Below, in pieces: positions 1-9,301 of a stretch of DNA of 64,000 nt. The notes under the pieces were generated by a model. That model searched no databases. It saw only the letters and a list, made by a program, of their open reading frames with translations, and was not told where the DNA came from. Origin of the DNA: Dyella halodurans (GTDB taxonomy: Bacteria; Pseudomonadota; Gammaproteobacteria; Xanthomonadales; Rhodanobacteraceae); contig NZ_JAPDPF010000002.1 of assembly GCF_026283925.1 (NCBI RefSeq), forward strand, positions 496,001-560,000. The letters run 5' to 3'. Both the position numbers and the translations under genes were made by a program. Positions within the stretch are counted from its first letter, which is position 1, and every line of letters begins with the position of its first letter.

Positions 1-652
1 CGATCTTGTACGTGTCGAGCAAGCCCGACACTCCACTCCCAGTGACGACCACGCGAGGTTCCCGCGGTGTAAGCACCATCAGGATCGCACCCGTAACGAG
101 CACGAGCACGCCGAGCAAGACCCAGAAGCCGGCCACCGACATGACGCCATGAATCAGCGGTCCGACGACGATTTGCCCAGCGGAACCGCCAAGCATCCCC
201 AGGCACTGCGTGAGACCGATGGCCGTTGCCAGTCGCTGTGCGGAAAAGCCGTGGCTGGCAAGATAGACCGCGCCGGTGAAGGCAAAGGCGGATCCGGCAC
301 CTTGCAGCAGGCGACCGCCATTGCCAGCCGCCACTTGGGGGAGCGCAAACAGCAGACAGCCCAGGCCGAGAATGGCCATGCCCGCCGGCACCACGTACTT
401 GGCGCCCAGCCGATCGAGCAGTACGCCAGCGATCAGGCTGGTGGTGGAGTAGGTGTAGTAATAGGTGCCGAGGATTGAGCTGACGCCAAGAGCGCTGACA
501 CCGAATGCCTGCGAAAGCTCCGGAATCATCACCGCAGGCGCCGAGCGGCCGGCATACTCAAAGAAATAGAACAGCAGCGCACAACCCCAGGCGATGGCGA
601 ACGCCCGGGTCTGTGGCTGCGGAATCGCCGAGGCTGTGGATACGCTGCTCAC
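1..652 (-). CDS. MFS transporter, 3' part missing (runs off window start)
   Basis: This is the N-terminal 217 residues of a major facilitator superfamily permease; the rest lies before the window. It opens with GTG (codon at 650-652), preceded by an AGGAG ribosome site. About six hydrophobic segments are visible. The motif FFEYAGRSAPAVM in the first helix and the loop LLDRLGAKYV after helix 2 are typical of the family. The substrate cannot be told. It lies 60 bases downstream of poxB on the same strand, so the two may be cotranscribed. A link to pyruvate or other organic-acid uptake would be guesswork. Confidence 0.85.
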   Translation of the reverse strand, partial: MSSVSTASAIPQPQTRAFAIAWGCALLFYFFEYAGRSAPAVMIPELSQAFGVSALGVSSILGTYYYTYSTTSLIAGVLLDRLGAKYVVPAGMAILGLGCLLFALPQVAAGNGGRLLQGAGSAFAFTGAVYLASHGFSAQRLATAIGLTQCLGMLGGSAGQIVVGPLIHGVMSVAGFWVLLGVLVLVTGAILMVLTPREPRVVVTGSGVSGLLDTYKI

Positions 653-712
653 GGGAATGCTCCTGTGGTGACGAGGCGAATCGCGCTTGACACCCCCGCC
701 CTTGCCGCTGGC

Positions 713-2434
713 TTAGCGTCCGAAAGCGGTACGTGCCAATTCGACGATCTCATTGGCTTCACCGTTAAGCACCGCCTTCATCATCCAGATGCTGAATCCC
801 TTCGCTTGCTCCAGCGTGATCTTCGGAGGCATGACCAGCTCCAGCGGATCGGTGACCACCTCGACGACCGCGGGTCCGGCATGGGCGAAGGCCTGCTTGA
901 CGGCGTCGGCAAGCTGCGCGGAGTCCTCCACCCGTACGCCGTAGATACCCGCCCCTTCAGCGATCTTGGCGAAGCTCGGATTGTCCAGACGCGTGCCCAC
1001 CGGAAGAAAGCCGCCCGCCTTCATTTCGATATCCACGAAACCCAGCAGGCTGTTGTTGAAGATCACGATCTTCACCGGCAATTTGGACTGCCTGAGGGTG
1101 AGCAGGTCGCCCATGAGCATGCTGAAGCCGCCATCACCCGACAGGGAAACGACTTGTCGACCCGGGAACGCGACCTGGGCGCCAATCGCCTGAGGCATGG
1201 CATTGGCCATCGAACCATGCAGAAAGGACCCGAGCAACCTGCGCTTGCCATTGACGCGCAGATAGCGGGCCGCCCATACCGTCGGCTCGCCAACGTCGCA
1301 GGTGAAGATCGCATCCTCGCTGGCCAGGTCGCTGACAACCTTGGCTACCAGCTGCGGGTGGATGCCTCGCTTCGACGCGTGGCCGACGGCCAAGGCATCC
1401 AGCTCGGCCCGGGCTTTCTTGTAGTGATCGACGGCTATGGTGAGATGTGATTCATCTGGCTTTTCCGACACGCGATCCAACAGGCGCCCCAGCGCCTCCG
1501 GCACGTCACCGATCACGCCCAGATCGAGGCGACATCGTTTGCCGAGATTCTCGCCGCGGATATCTATCTGCGCGATATGCGCTTTCTCAGGATAGAACTG
1601 GCGATAGGGAAAATCCGTGCCCAGCATGAGCAAGGTATCGCAGGCCAACATGGCGTAATAGCCCGATGAAAATCCGATCAAACCCGTCATGCCGACGTCG
1701 AACGGATTGTCCCACTCCACGTGTTCCTTGCCGCGCATGGCGTGGACGACGGGCGCCTTCAGCTTGGACGCCAAGGCGACGACCTCATCGTGTGCACCTG
1801 CGCAGCCCGCGCCGCACAACAGGGTTATTCGCTTGCCGGCATTGAGTAGCTCGGCCAGCGCATCGATGTCCGCGTCCTGCGCCAGGACCTTGGGCAGACG
1901 GGGAATCAACCGTGGCGATGGCTTGCGAGCGACCGCTTCGCGCAGCGCCACATCGCCAGGGATCACGATGACCGCTACACCCTGCTTGCTGATGGCCTCG
2001 CGGATCGCCGTCTCGACGATGCGCGGAACGTGATCCGCGTCGCTGATCAGCTCGGCGTAGTGGCTGCATTCCTTGAACAAAGTTTGCGGATGCGTTTCCT
2101 GGAAATAGCCGGAACCGATTTCCGTGCTGGGAATGTGGGCGGCGATGGCTAGCACCGGCACGCGATTGCGATGGCAGTCGAACAGACCATTGATGAGATG
2201 AAGATTGCCAGGACCGCAACTGCCGGCGCATACGGCCAGCTTGCCGGTCAACTGCGCGTCAGCACCGGCAGCGAACGCCGCAACCTCTTCATGCCGAACC
2301 GCGATCCATTGCGTACGTTTATGCGCCCGCAACGAGTCCGTGATGCCATTCAACGAGTCGCCCACCAGGCCATAGATGCGCTCGACACCAGCGGCTTCCA
2401 GGGTCTCAACCAGTCTCTCGGCTACAGTCGTCAT
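713..2434 (-). CDS. poxB: Pyruvate oxidase / pyruvate:ubiquinone dehydrogenase (PoxB)
   Basis: A thiamine-diphosphate and FAD enzyme that decarboxylates pyruvate to acetate and CO2 and passes electrons to ubiquinone at the membrane. The 573-residue length matches E. coli PoxB (572). The N-terminal block has the catalytic glutamate in RHEEVAAFAAGA, followed by LAVCAGSCGPGNLHLINGLF. The ThDP-binding motif GDGGFSMLMGDLL lies near residue 430. The tail IVELARTAFGR corresponds to the lipid-binding C-terminal helix of E. coli PoxB. An in-frame ATG sits four codons upstream (2446), but GGAGG lies 6 bases before the ATG at 2434, so that start is preferred. Confidence 0.93.
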   Translation of the reverse strand: MTTVAERLVETLEAAGVERIYGLVGDSLNGITDSLRAHKRTQWIAVRHEEVAAFAAGADAQLTGKLAVCAGSCGPGNLHLINGLFDCHRNRVPVLAIAAHIPSTEIGSGYFQETHPQTLFKECSHYAELISDADHVPRIVETAIREAISKQGVAVIVIPGDVALREAVARKPSPRLIPRLPKVLAQDADIDALAELLNAGKRITLLCGAGCAGAHDEVVALASKLKAPVVHAMRGKEHVEWDNPFDVGMTGLIGFSSGYYAMLACDTLLMLGTDFPYRQFYPEKAHIAQIDIRGENLGKRCRLDLGVIGDVPEALGRLLDRVSEKPDESHLTIAVDHYKKARAELDALAVGHASKRGIHPQLVAKVVSDLASEDAIFTCDVGEPTVWAARYLRVNGKRRLLGSFLHGSMANAMPQAIGAQVAFPGRQVVSLSGDGGFSMLMGDLLTLRQSKLPVKIVIFNNSLLGFVDIEMKAGGFLPVGTRLDNPSFAKIAEGAGIYGVRVEDSAQLADAVKQAFAHAGPAVVEVVTDPLELVMPPKITLEQAKGFSIWMMKAVLNGEANEIVELARTAFGR

Positions 2435-2927
2435 GATTGCCTCCATGGGAAAGGGAGGAGATTGGCATCCCCTCGGCGGGTTCGTTCACCACACATAGGC
2501 AAGCTCAGCCCAGCCGGCCCCTTCCACGGTTGTTCGTACTTACCTCCGGGCAACCGCCCCAGAAAGTGCGGGTCGTGGATGGTCTCACCACGATCGTGAT
2601 GGCCTCGAGAACGCGCCCCCACTCGCGCATGCCTGACGCGATCTCCCGCTACGCGTACCTGCGCTAGGTCGACCTCTGCCTACGTCACGGCGAGCTGAGC
2701 GTGTCCGTCGGAAAGCAGCGTGCGCCAGACGTGCTCCGCCGCGCCTTGGTCCGTGACCGCCTCGCGCCGGCGACTGCTACCCAAAAAACCTTGCGCCCAT
2801 GGACACCATGGACCAAGTCGCCTCATGACCAACGGCTTCGTCGAATCGGAAGGAGATGGCCGATGCCGCGTGACCCACGCAGGCCACCCAGCTACGGCGC
2901 GACATCCGTCCTGATCCACTCGCGAGC
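2435..2927. other. Intergenic region upstream of poxB, no supportable gene
   Basis: About 490 bases separate poxB from the last gene of the nos operon. Several short open frames exist on both strands, but none shows a recognisable protein. One (around 2859 on the plus strand) has a good GGAAGGAG ribosome site, but its product looks like random GC-rich translation and runs antisense into the next gene. I saw no FNR-type palindrome. The poxB promoter should lie here but I cannot place it. Confidence 0.4.
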
Positions 2928-3578
2928 TCAAGCGCATCCCAGGACGGGCGACTGCGCCAACGCATGCAGAAAGTGGCGCGCAATCGCCACGGCGTCCTCG
3001 TTGTGGGGACGCGGCGCCGGATCGTCTACTACCGAGCCGTCAGGCCGGTGTAGATGTGCTTGCGTGGTGATGCCGGGATGCGCGACCGGCGCGGTATCCA
3101 GCCGCCACAGGGCATCCCTCCAGCGCCATTCGAACGACCACGCCACGGGTGTGACGATTCGCAGCATGACATCGATGCCGTCATCACTCTGGAACGCGAG
3201 GCCATCGTGATGCGTGCGCATGCTGCCGGCGAACGTGGATGGAAGCTCGCGCTCCAGCGCGGCAGCGAGCGCAGCCAGGCCGGTGAGCGCTGGCGCCGCG
3301 AGCGCGGGTTCGCCGTTCGCCTCCCGGCAGCGCCAGAGCAGCGCCGCCTCCAAGGCCTGCTCGTGCTCCCGCATCAGCTGCGCCGCCAGCCAGCCTTCGT
3401 AGCCGGGATGCTCGGGCAGGCGACCGTCTCGCACCGCGGCGAGCATGGCGTCGGCGTCGAGGCAGGCAGCTTCGATGAACAGGCGCTTGCGCGCCTCGCG
3501 CACTTCGTACATTCGCCGCGAAAGATCCGCGATGTCGCTAGCAGCCTGCGGTTCCACATAGTCAAAAAACGATCCCAT
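2928..3578 (-). CDS. Uncharacterised protein at the end of the nos operon
   Basis: A 216-residue soluble protein that I do not recognise. It begins at MGSFFDYVEP, 10 bases after the nosL stop, so it is probably the last cistron of the nosR-to-nosL transcript. No signal peptide or membrane segment is visible. Residues 1-75 look helical and charged. The middle is alanine/leucine-rich. The C-terminal 80 residues look like a beta-rich domain with FEWRWRDALWRLDTAP followed by a histidine/proline-rich stretch (HPGITTQAHLHRPDG). An open frame continues upstream, but it overlaps nosL and its extra residues look unreal. A role in NosZ maturation is possible from position alone. Confidence 0.6.
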   Translation of the reverse strand: MGSFFDYVEPQAASDIADLSRRMYEVREARKRLFIEAACLDADAMLAAVRDGRLPEHPGYEGWLAAQLMREHEQALEAALLWRCREANGEPALAAPALTGLAALAAALERELPSTFAGSMRTHHDGLAFQSDDGIDVMLRIVTPVAWSFEWRWRDALWRLDTAPVAHPGITTQAHLHRPDGSVVDDPAPRPHNEDAVAIARHFLHALAQSPVLGCA

Positions 3579-3588
3579 ACATCCTCCA

Positions 3589-4095
3589 TCACATGCTGTG
3601 GTCACCGCCGACCGCGCCGTCGAGGCGCACCATCGCCGGCGTGATTTGGGCGAATGCGAACACCTGGCCGCCCTGCTGCTGCGCGAATGCCTCGGCATCG
3701 GCGCGCTGGGCAAAACTGGCGAGGGTGGGTCCCATGCTGCCGTTGCGCCGGGAACCGCGCACGTAGAACGCCTTGGTCGCCTCGATCCAGTGCCCCTGCG
3801 GGTGGTCCCAGTCGGCCTTGGCCATGTCCTGCGTATAGGCGCCCGCCATGGCCCTCACCTGCTCCGGCGAGATCACCATGGACAGCAACTCCAGCGTGTC
3901 GCAGAAATACGCGGTGTCGCCATCGGCGTAGCGGATCTGCCCCTTAGGCCCGGGATAGTCCGCCAAGGCCATGCCGTCGAGCTGGCAATGGGTGTCGGCT
4001 GCGGGGTCAAGCGGCCCCAGCGAGCCCGCCGGCTGCGCGCACGCGCTCAGCAGGATGGCGAAAGCCAGTGAAGCAAGGTGTCGTGAGCGGTTCAT
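3589..4095 (-). CDS. nosL: NosL, copper chaperone lipoprotein for N2O reductase
   Basis: A 168-residue lipoprotein with a signal ending in the lipobox LLSAC. In the family NosL binds Cu(I) and delivers copper for CuZ assembly in NosZ. The mature part has CQLDGMALADYPGPKGQI and YFCDTLELL, which resemble the conserved NosL blocks. The start at 4095 is fixed by GGAG 7 bases upstream and overlaps the nosY stop as ATGA. It is the sixth gene of the leftward nos transcript. Confidence 0.92.
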   Translation of the reverse strand: MNRSRHLASLAFAILLSACAQPAGSLGPLDPAADTHCQLDGMALADYPGPKGQIRYADGDTAYFCDTLELLSMVISPEQVRAMAGAYTQDMAKADWDHPQGHWIEATKAFYVRGSRRNGSMGPTLASFAQRADAEAFAQQQGGQVFAFAQITPAMVRLDGAVGGDHSM

Positions 4096-4928
4096 CGGAA
4101 TCTCCATAGCGCCAAACCCAGCGGCGCCACGATCCATGCGGCCATGGCGCCATATAGCGTGGCCGGGGCGTTCCAGCCCTGCGGCAGCAGCGTGCCCAGG
4201 CCGAATGCGCTGCGCAGCGCATCCGCACCGAACACGTTGATCACTCGAAACACATCGGCCGGGTTGCACAACAGGGCGTACGGCGCCCAGGACGAGGCAT
4301 ACCGCCCTGCCGAGGCCACCAGGATGCCGAGCAGGGAAAGATCAAACACCAGCACGAAACCGAACCACAGCGCGATGGCCGCCCCGGTGGCGCGGGCGCG
4401 GTCGTGCGCCAGGGTTGACACCAACACGGCCATGCTGAGAAAGGCCAGGCCGAGCAGCAGCGCGCTGCCCACGAAACGCAGGTAGAGCACCATCGCGGCC
4501 CCGTCCATCGCGTGGGCAAGCGGCACCAGGGCGGTGCCGAAGCCGACCAGGGTGGCGAGCGCCAAGGCGGCGGCAAGTCCCAGGTACTTGCCGACCAGCA
4601 GCTCCGCGCGACGGATCGGCAGCGAAATCAACAGGTCGAGCACGCCGCGCTCGCGTTCGCCGACCACCGCGTCGAAACCGAGCAGCAGCGCGATCAGCGG
4701 CACCAGGTAGATCGCCAGACTGGTCAGGCTTGCCACCGTCGCGGCGGTACTGCGCAGGCCAATCGTGCCGCTCTGTGCACCGCCGAAGTAGGCGATCAGC
4801 AGCGCGAATGCCGCAAACACCAAAGCTACTGCCAGCACCCAGCGATTGCGCAGGCGATCGCGCCATTCCTTCGCCGCGATGGCCGCGACCAGGCGCCATT
4901 GCCAGTCGTATCCCCTGCCAGCGCTCAT
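4092..4928 (-). CDS. nosY: NosY, ABC transporter permease for N2O reductase maturation
   Basis: A 278-residue inner-membrane protein with about six hydrophobic segments and the ABC-2-type loop FDAVVGERERGVLDLLIS before LPIRRAELLVGKYLG. It pairs with the ATPase NosF and with NosD to form the NosDFY complex needed for CuZ assembly. Its start overlaps the nosF stop (ATGA at 4925-4928), and its stop overlaps the nosL start, so translation is coupled through all three genes. A longer open frame upstream only overlaps nosF and is not used. Confidence 0.93.
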   Translation of the reverse strand: MSAGRGYDWQWRLVAAIAAKEWRDRLRNRWVLAVALVFAAFALLIAYFGGAQSGTIGLRSTAATVASLTSLAIYLVPLIALLLGFDAVVGERERGVLDLLISLPIRRAELLVGKYLGLAAALALATLVGFGTALVPLAHAMDGAAMVLYLRFVGSALLLGLAFLSMAVLVSTLAHDRARATGAAIALWFGFVLVFDLSLLGILVASAGRYASSWAPYALLCNPADVFRVINVFGADALRSAFGLGTLLPQGWNAPATLYGAMAAWIVAPLGLALWRFR

Positions 4929-5863
4929 GCCCGCTGCTCCGGCAACGCGCCGGCACGCTGGTGACGAAGGAACACGTCTTCCAGGGTGGGCTCGGTGAGG
5001 GTGTAGTCGATCAGGGCGTCGGCCAGCCACGCCAGCGTCCGCAGCAAGGCGATCCGGCGTGCCGGGGCGACGGCAAACCGCAAGCTGCCATCGTCCTCGC
5101 GTAACGGCACGAAACCAGCCGCGGAGAGCGCCTCGAACACGCGTGCCTGCGCATCGTCGCGCGGCAACAGCCAGGCAAGCGCTGGCAGGTCCGCGGTGGC
5201 GGTAAGCGACGTCACCGCGCCCCTGGCCACCAGTCTCCCCGAAGCCATGATGGCGAGCCAATCCACCCGGCTCTGAATCTCGGCCAACAAATGCGAGCTG
5301 AGGATGACGGTCGTGCCGCCGCGCTTGAGTTCGTCCAGCACGTCATAGAAGGCGTGGATCGCCTGCGGATCAAGGCCATTGGTCGGCTCGTCGAGCAGTA
5401 GCAGGCGCGGCGCCCCGAGCAGGGCCTGGGCAAAGCCCAGGCGCTGGCGCATGCCCTTGGAATACTCGCGCACGGCGCGCCGCATGGCATGGCCCAGGCC
5501 GACCCGGTCAAGCAACGCGGCGCAGCCGGCGGGATCGGCGAACTTCAGGCGTGCGAAGAACTGCAGCGTCTCCAGGCCGCTGAGGTTGTCGTACAAGGCG
5601 ATGCTTTCGGGGAGATAGCCGATGGCGCGGCGTACATCGCGAAATCCCCTGCCCCGGACCGGCTCGCCGAACAGGCGGAGCTCGCCTTCGTCCGCTGCGA
5701 CAATGCCCAGCATCATCTTGAACAAGGTGCTCTTGCCCGCGCCATTGTGCCCGACCAGCCCCACCACCTCGCCCTTGCCGCAGCACAGGTCGACGTTGCG
5801 GACTACCGCCGTGGCGCCATAACGCTTGCCGACACCGGCGAGTTCAACGACTGCTGCGTTCAA
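4925..5863 (-). CDS. nosF: NosF, ABC transporter ATPase for N2O reductase maturation
   Basis: An ABC ATPase of about 312 residues, partner of NosY. Walker A is GHNGAGKST, the signature is YSKGMRQRLGFAQAL and Walker B is LLLLDEPTNGLDP, followed by the switch histidine in SSHLL. The start is uncertain. TTG at 5863 has GGAG 8 bases upstream and gives the usual short N-terminus. An ATG at 5884 adds seven residues but has no ribosome site. Either start overlaps the end of nosD, by 20 or 41 bases. The C-terminal extension beyond the ATPase core is normal for NosF. Confidence 0.92.
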   Translation of the reverse strand: MNAAVVELAGVGKRYGATAVVRNVDLCCGKGEVVGLVGHNGAGKSTLFKMMLGIVAADEGELRLFGEPVRGRGFRDVRRAIGYLPESIALYDNLSGLETLQFFARLKFADPAGCAALLDRVGLGHAMRRAVREYSKGMRQRLGFAQALLGAPRLLLLDEPTNGLDPQAIHAFYDVLDELKRGGTTVILSSHLLAEIQSRVDWLAIMASGRLVARGAVTSLTATADLPALAWLLPRDDAQARVFEALSAAGFVPLREDDGSLRFAVAPARRIALLRTLAWLADALIDYTLTEPTLEDVFLRHQRAGALPEQRA

Positions 5864-7100
5864 GCCACATTCTCCAGTCTGCATGATGCGGGCGCATCGC
5901 CGGATGCGCATCGATGATGGTGGCCACGCGCAGAATTGGGAACTGGCGCGCCGCCAGCCCCAGCGCCTGCAAGGCGGGACTGCTGTCGAGCAGTTTCACG
6001 AAGGGATAGCGCGATACCAGGCGGTCAGTGAGCTCGTTCGCCTCGAACGGAATGTCGCCGTAGCCGTCCGCATTGCCGTCCCAGCCGAGGTAGTTGCTCC
6101 AGTAGTTGCCTTCGCGCATGCCCCAGTGCACGTCGCGCGTGGCGCCATAGCTGACCTGTTCGGCATTGCCGATGAAGTCGTTGGCGTCCACTTCGTTGTT
6201 ATAGGAACCGGCCCACAGGTGCACGCCCACTTCGTTGCCGATCACCAGGTTGCCTCGCAGCACGACGTATTCGGCGTCGTAGACGAACAAGCCGACGCCG
6301 TTGCCGGCCGAGACGTTGCCGGCGATGGTCGAGTCCTGGATGGTGCGCAACATGATGCCGTGCCCGGCATTGCCCCAGGCGACGTTGTTGCGCACGACCA
6401 GGTCGCGCACCTCCATCAACGCCAGCCCACCGAGATTGTGGAAACTCTCGTTGCCCTCCCAGAGGTTGTGATAGGAGTTCATGTAGTGCGTGCCGTAACG
6501 CACGTCGTGAATGCGATTGCCGACGAAGCGCGCGTGATGGGACACGTCCACGTAGATGCCATCGCGCGCGAAGCTGATGTGGTTGCGCTCGATCGAGGCG
6601 CCCTCAGTGTTATACAACTCGATGCCGTTTCCACGCTGCGAGGACAGCTTCTCGCGCATGCCGGTGATCAGGTTGTCCTCGATCGTCACCTGGTCGCTTT
6701 TTTCGATCCACAGCCCGAACAGCACATGGGCGAAGTCGCAATGGCGCACCACCGCCCGATGCGAGCCGGGCTGGATATAGATGCCGGCCTGCTGCGCCGC
6801 GAGATCGTCCCCGCTATCGCGCACGATCAGGCCCTCGATGCGCACATCGGGCGCGGCGACGCGAATGACGTCGCCTTGCCCACCGCCGCTCAGGGTGGGC
6901 CGGCCGAGGCCGAGCAGGGTCAGCGGCTTGTCGATACGCAGGTTCTCGACATACTGGCCCCGTTCGATCTCGACGGTATCGCCGGGCGATGCCTGCGCGA
7001 CTGCCGCACCGATGCGCTCCCCCGCATGCACGCGCAGCGTCGCCGCCTGCGCGGGATGCAGGGCAAGGCCAAGCACGGCCAGCATGAAGATCCGCTTCAT
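5844..7100 (-). CDS. nosD: NosD, periplasmic maturation protein for N2O reductase
   Basis: A 418-residue protein with a Sec signal (cleavage near HPAQA-A). The long right-handed beta-helix repeat domain shows recurring patterns such as IEGLIVRDSG, VTIEDNLITG, IERNHISFARDGIYV and VVRNNVAWGNAGHGI. Family knowledge: NosD is the periplasmic part of NosDFY and works with NosL and NosZ in building CuZ. The start codon overlaps the nosR stop by four bases. The ending after residue 395 is unusually arginine- and histidine-rich. Confidence 0.94.
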   Translation of the reverse strand: MKRIFMLAVLGLALHPAQAATLRVHAGERIGAAVAQASPGDTVEIERGQYVENLRIDKPLTLLGLGRPTLSGGGQGDVIRVAAPDVRIEGLIVRDSGDDLAAQQAGIYIQPGSHRAVVRHCDFAHVLFGLWIEKSDQVTIEDNLITGMREKLSSQRGNGIELYNTEGASIERNHISFARDGIYVDVSHHARFVGNRIHDVRYGTHYMNSYHNLWEGNESFHNLGGLALMEVRDLVVRNNVAWGNAGHGIMLRTIQDSTIAGNVSAGNGVGLFVYDAEYVVLRGNLVIGNEVGVHLWAGSYNNEVDANDFIGNAEQVSYGATRDVHWGMREGNYWSNYLGWDGNADGYGDIPFEANELTDRLVSRYPFVKLLDSSPALQALGLAARQFPILRVATIIDAHPAMRPHHADWRMWLERSSR

Positions 7101-9289
7101 TCGATCAGCTTGATCGGAATGAAATGGCCGTCACGGCCCACCGGCGTGAGCGGCAGACCCGCCTTCGCGCGTCGTTTGCGTTCCGCGCTGAGTGGCGGAC
7201 AGGCATGGTCGTCGTGATAAAGCACCATGCAATCGAGGCACTGCATGCACTCGGTAGGATCGATGCGCCCGCGTGCGTCGATCGCCTGTGCACCGCAGCC
7301 TACCGCGCAGGCCTTGCAGCTCGTGCATTCGGCCTTGCGCCGCAAGCCGAACAGGCGGAAGCGCGAGGGCAGCGCCAGCGCCGCCCCCAGCGGGCAAAGG
7401 TATTTGCAGAACGGCCGCTCCACGAACAGCGACGCCGCCACCAGCGCCGACCAGAACAGCACGAAGGGCCAGCTGCGGTTCCACACATGCACCATGAAGG
7501 TGGTCTTGAATGGCTCGACCTCGGCCAGGCGCTCCGCCAGCGCCATGGAATGGAACGAGGCGGCTACCAGCACCAGCAGCACCACATATTTGAGCCAGCG
7601 CAGGCGGTGGTGCCAGCGCGCGGGAAGCGCGAACTGCCAGCGACCGAGGCCAGCGCGACGTGCGCCGCGAAACAGCAGTTCGCTCAACGAACCGTAGGGG
7701 CACAGCCAGCCGCAGAACACGCCGCGCCCCCACAGCGCGATCGTGATGGCAATGAAGACCCAGAACAGGAAGATCAGCGGGTCGCTCAGGAACAGGTCCC
7801 AGCGCCAACCGTCGAATGGCGCGTGGATCAAGGTCAGCACCTGCACCACCGAGGGTTGGGCCAGCTGCGCCGCGCCGACGAAGACGACGGCCACCACCCA
7901 TGCCATCATGTGCGGCCACAGGATGCGGCGCTTGTCGTGGCGACGCGAGCGCGCGGCCCAGCGTAGGTGCAGCGCATAGAACACGGCGACGAACACGAGC
8001 AGTGCGACGAAGGCAGCGATCACGCCGGCCTTGGCCTTCCACAGCTTCACCCAGCCGGGAACAGGCGTCTCGATGGTCGGTCGCCCGCCGAGCAGGTAGC
8101 GCGCGGGCAGCCAGTACGGTGCATTGAAGTTGGCAAAGTCGGCGCTGCCGTGGTCGCCACTGTGCTTGGAGAGAAAAGCCAGCCGCCACGGATAGGCCGC
8201 GGAAAACGATGCGCTGCGCAGGATGAAGATGCCCGATTCGGCATAGTCGGGCGCACCGGCAATGTCGATGCGGTAGAGGTTGCGGTAATCGGCATCGCTG
8301 AACTGGTAGGTGTCCTCGTCCTGGGTGACCTGGATGCGGTCATAGACGCCACCGCGTACAAAGGCCGAGCCCTTGAACGAGCTGCTGCCGCTGCCGATGA
8401 TGAAGATGGCGTGCTCGCCGGGCTTCAGGTCGGCCATCAGGCGCCGGTAACCGTCCTCGCCCAGGACGCTCTTGCCCACGGCGGGCGCATTGAGATAGCC
8501 AAACCACAGCTCGATGAACGGCTGGTCGGAGCGCGCCTCGCCCACCTGTTCCGGCGTCACCTTCAGGTGCCCGACGTTGCCCTCGGCAACCAAGCCGCTC
8601 CAGTCGCGCGGCGCGGAGGCATCGGTGAAACGTGCCTGTGGACGCTGGACCGCGTGCACGAGCCCCACCTGGCGCGCGACCGCGTAGCTGCCGCGGCCCA
8701 CCATCTGGTTCTCGGCCAGCACCGTCACGGTGGCGCCGCTGATTGCGACCATCGGCACGTTGCTGCCATCCGCGCGGCCCAGTTCGAAATGCGCGCCCGC
8801 CGGCTTGCCGACGTACTGCGCGACGTAGTCGGCGAGTTTCGTCTCGGGAATGCCGGCCAGCAGGATCGGCTCGCTGTGGCGCAGGATGCGTACGCCGGCG
8901 ATGCGTCCCTGCGCATCCATGCCCACCAGGGTGACGATGGGTTTGCCCGAATAGCCGACCACATCGGGCGTGGTGTCGGTGGAAAGGAACACGTAGCCGA
9001 CCACTTCGTCGCGGCCGTCGTGCCGCCGCAGTCCTTCGACATAGGGCGGCTGGCCCTTGCGCAAGGAGAACCGCTCGGCCTGCGGCAACACACTGCCGCA
9101 GGGCGCGTACTGGCAGAGATCGGGACTGGCGAACAGCGCAGCGGGCAACTCTGCTTCGTACGAGCCAGCCCATACTTCGCCAGTGCCGAGCCATAACCAC
9201 AGCCCGACCAAGAGCAGGGACAACAGTCCCGCCCAACGTCCACGCACGGGCATCCCGCCATGCCTGCGGCAGCATCCTTTCCGGTCCAT
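7097..9289 (-). CDS. nosR: NosR, membrane flavo-iron-sulfur protein for N2O reduction
   Basis: A 730-residue membrane protein thought to feed electrons to NosZ. It has an N-terminal signal/TM segment, then a periplasmic FMN-binding domain with the flavin attachment motif SGATVT near residue 200. About five TM helices follow, with the polyferredoxin motifs CGWLCPYG and CKYLCPLG. The C-terminal cytoplasmic part carries two 4Fe-4S sets (CTSCKACAVGC and CMQCLDC). The flavin is covalently attached by the ApbE-type enzyme encoded at 11993. An alternative start at 9253 (MPVRGRW) is possible; neither has a strong ribosome site. Confidence 0.94.
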   Translation of the reverse strand: MDRKGCCRRHGGMPVRGRWAGLLSLLLVGLWLWLGTGEVWAGSYEAELPAALFASPDLCQYAPCGSVLPQAERFSLRKGQPPYVEGLRRHDGRDEVVGYVFLSTDTTPDVVGYSGKPIVTLVGMDAQGRIAGVRILRHSEPILLAGIPETKLADYVAQYVGKPAGAHFELGRADGSNVPMVAISGATVTVLAENQMVGRGSYAVARQVGLVHAVQRPQARFTDASAPRDWSGLVAEGNVGHLKVTPEQVGEARSDQPFIELWFGYLNAPAVGKSVLGEDGYRRLMADLKPGEHAIFIIGSGSSSFKGSAFVRGGVYDRIQVTQDEDTYQFSDADYRNLYRIDIAGAPDYAESGIFILRSASFSAAYPWRLAFLSKHSGDHGSADFANFNAPYWLPARYLLGGRPTIETPVPGWVKLWKAKAGVIAAFVALLVFVAVFYALHLRWAARSRRHDKRRILWPHMMAWVVAVVFVGAAQLAQPSVVQVLTLIHAPFDGWRWDLFLSDPLIFLFWVFIAITIALWGRGVFCGWLCPYGSLSELLFRGARRAGLGRWQFALPARWHHRLRWLKYVVLLVLVAASFHSMALAERLAEVEPFKTTFMVHVWNRSWPFVLFWSALVAASLFVERPFCKYLCPLGAALALPSRFRLFGLRRKAECTSCKACAVGCGAQAIDARGRIDPTECMQCLDCMVLYHDDHACPPLSAERKRRAKAGLPLTPVGRDGHFIPIKLIE

Positions 9290-9301
9290 GGTGCGATAGG
9301 C

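Noticed and set aside
665-1450. 261-codon open frame on the plus strand
   Set aside because: It lies antisense to poxB, has no family-like residues and is explained by high GC content.
2862-3210. Small gene with a strong ribosome site near 2855
   Set aside because: The GGAAGGAG is good, but the product is basic, random-looking and runs antisense through a better gene.
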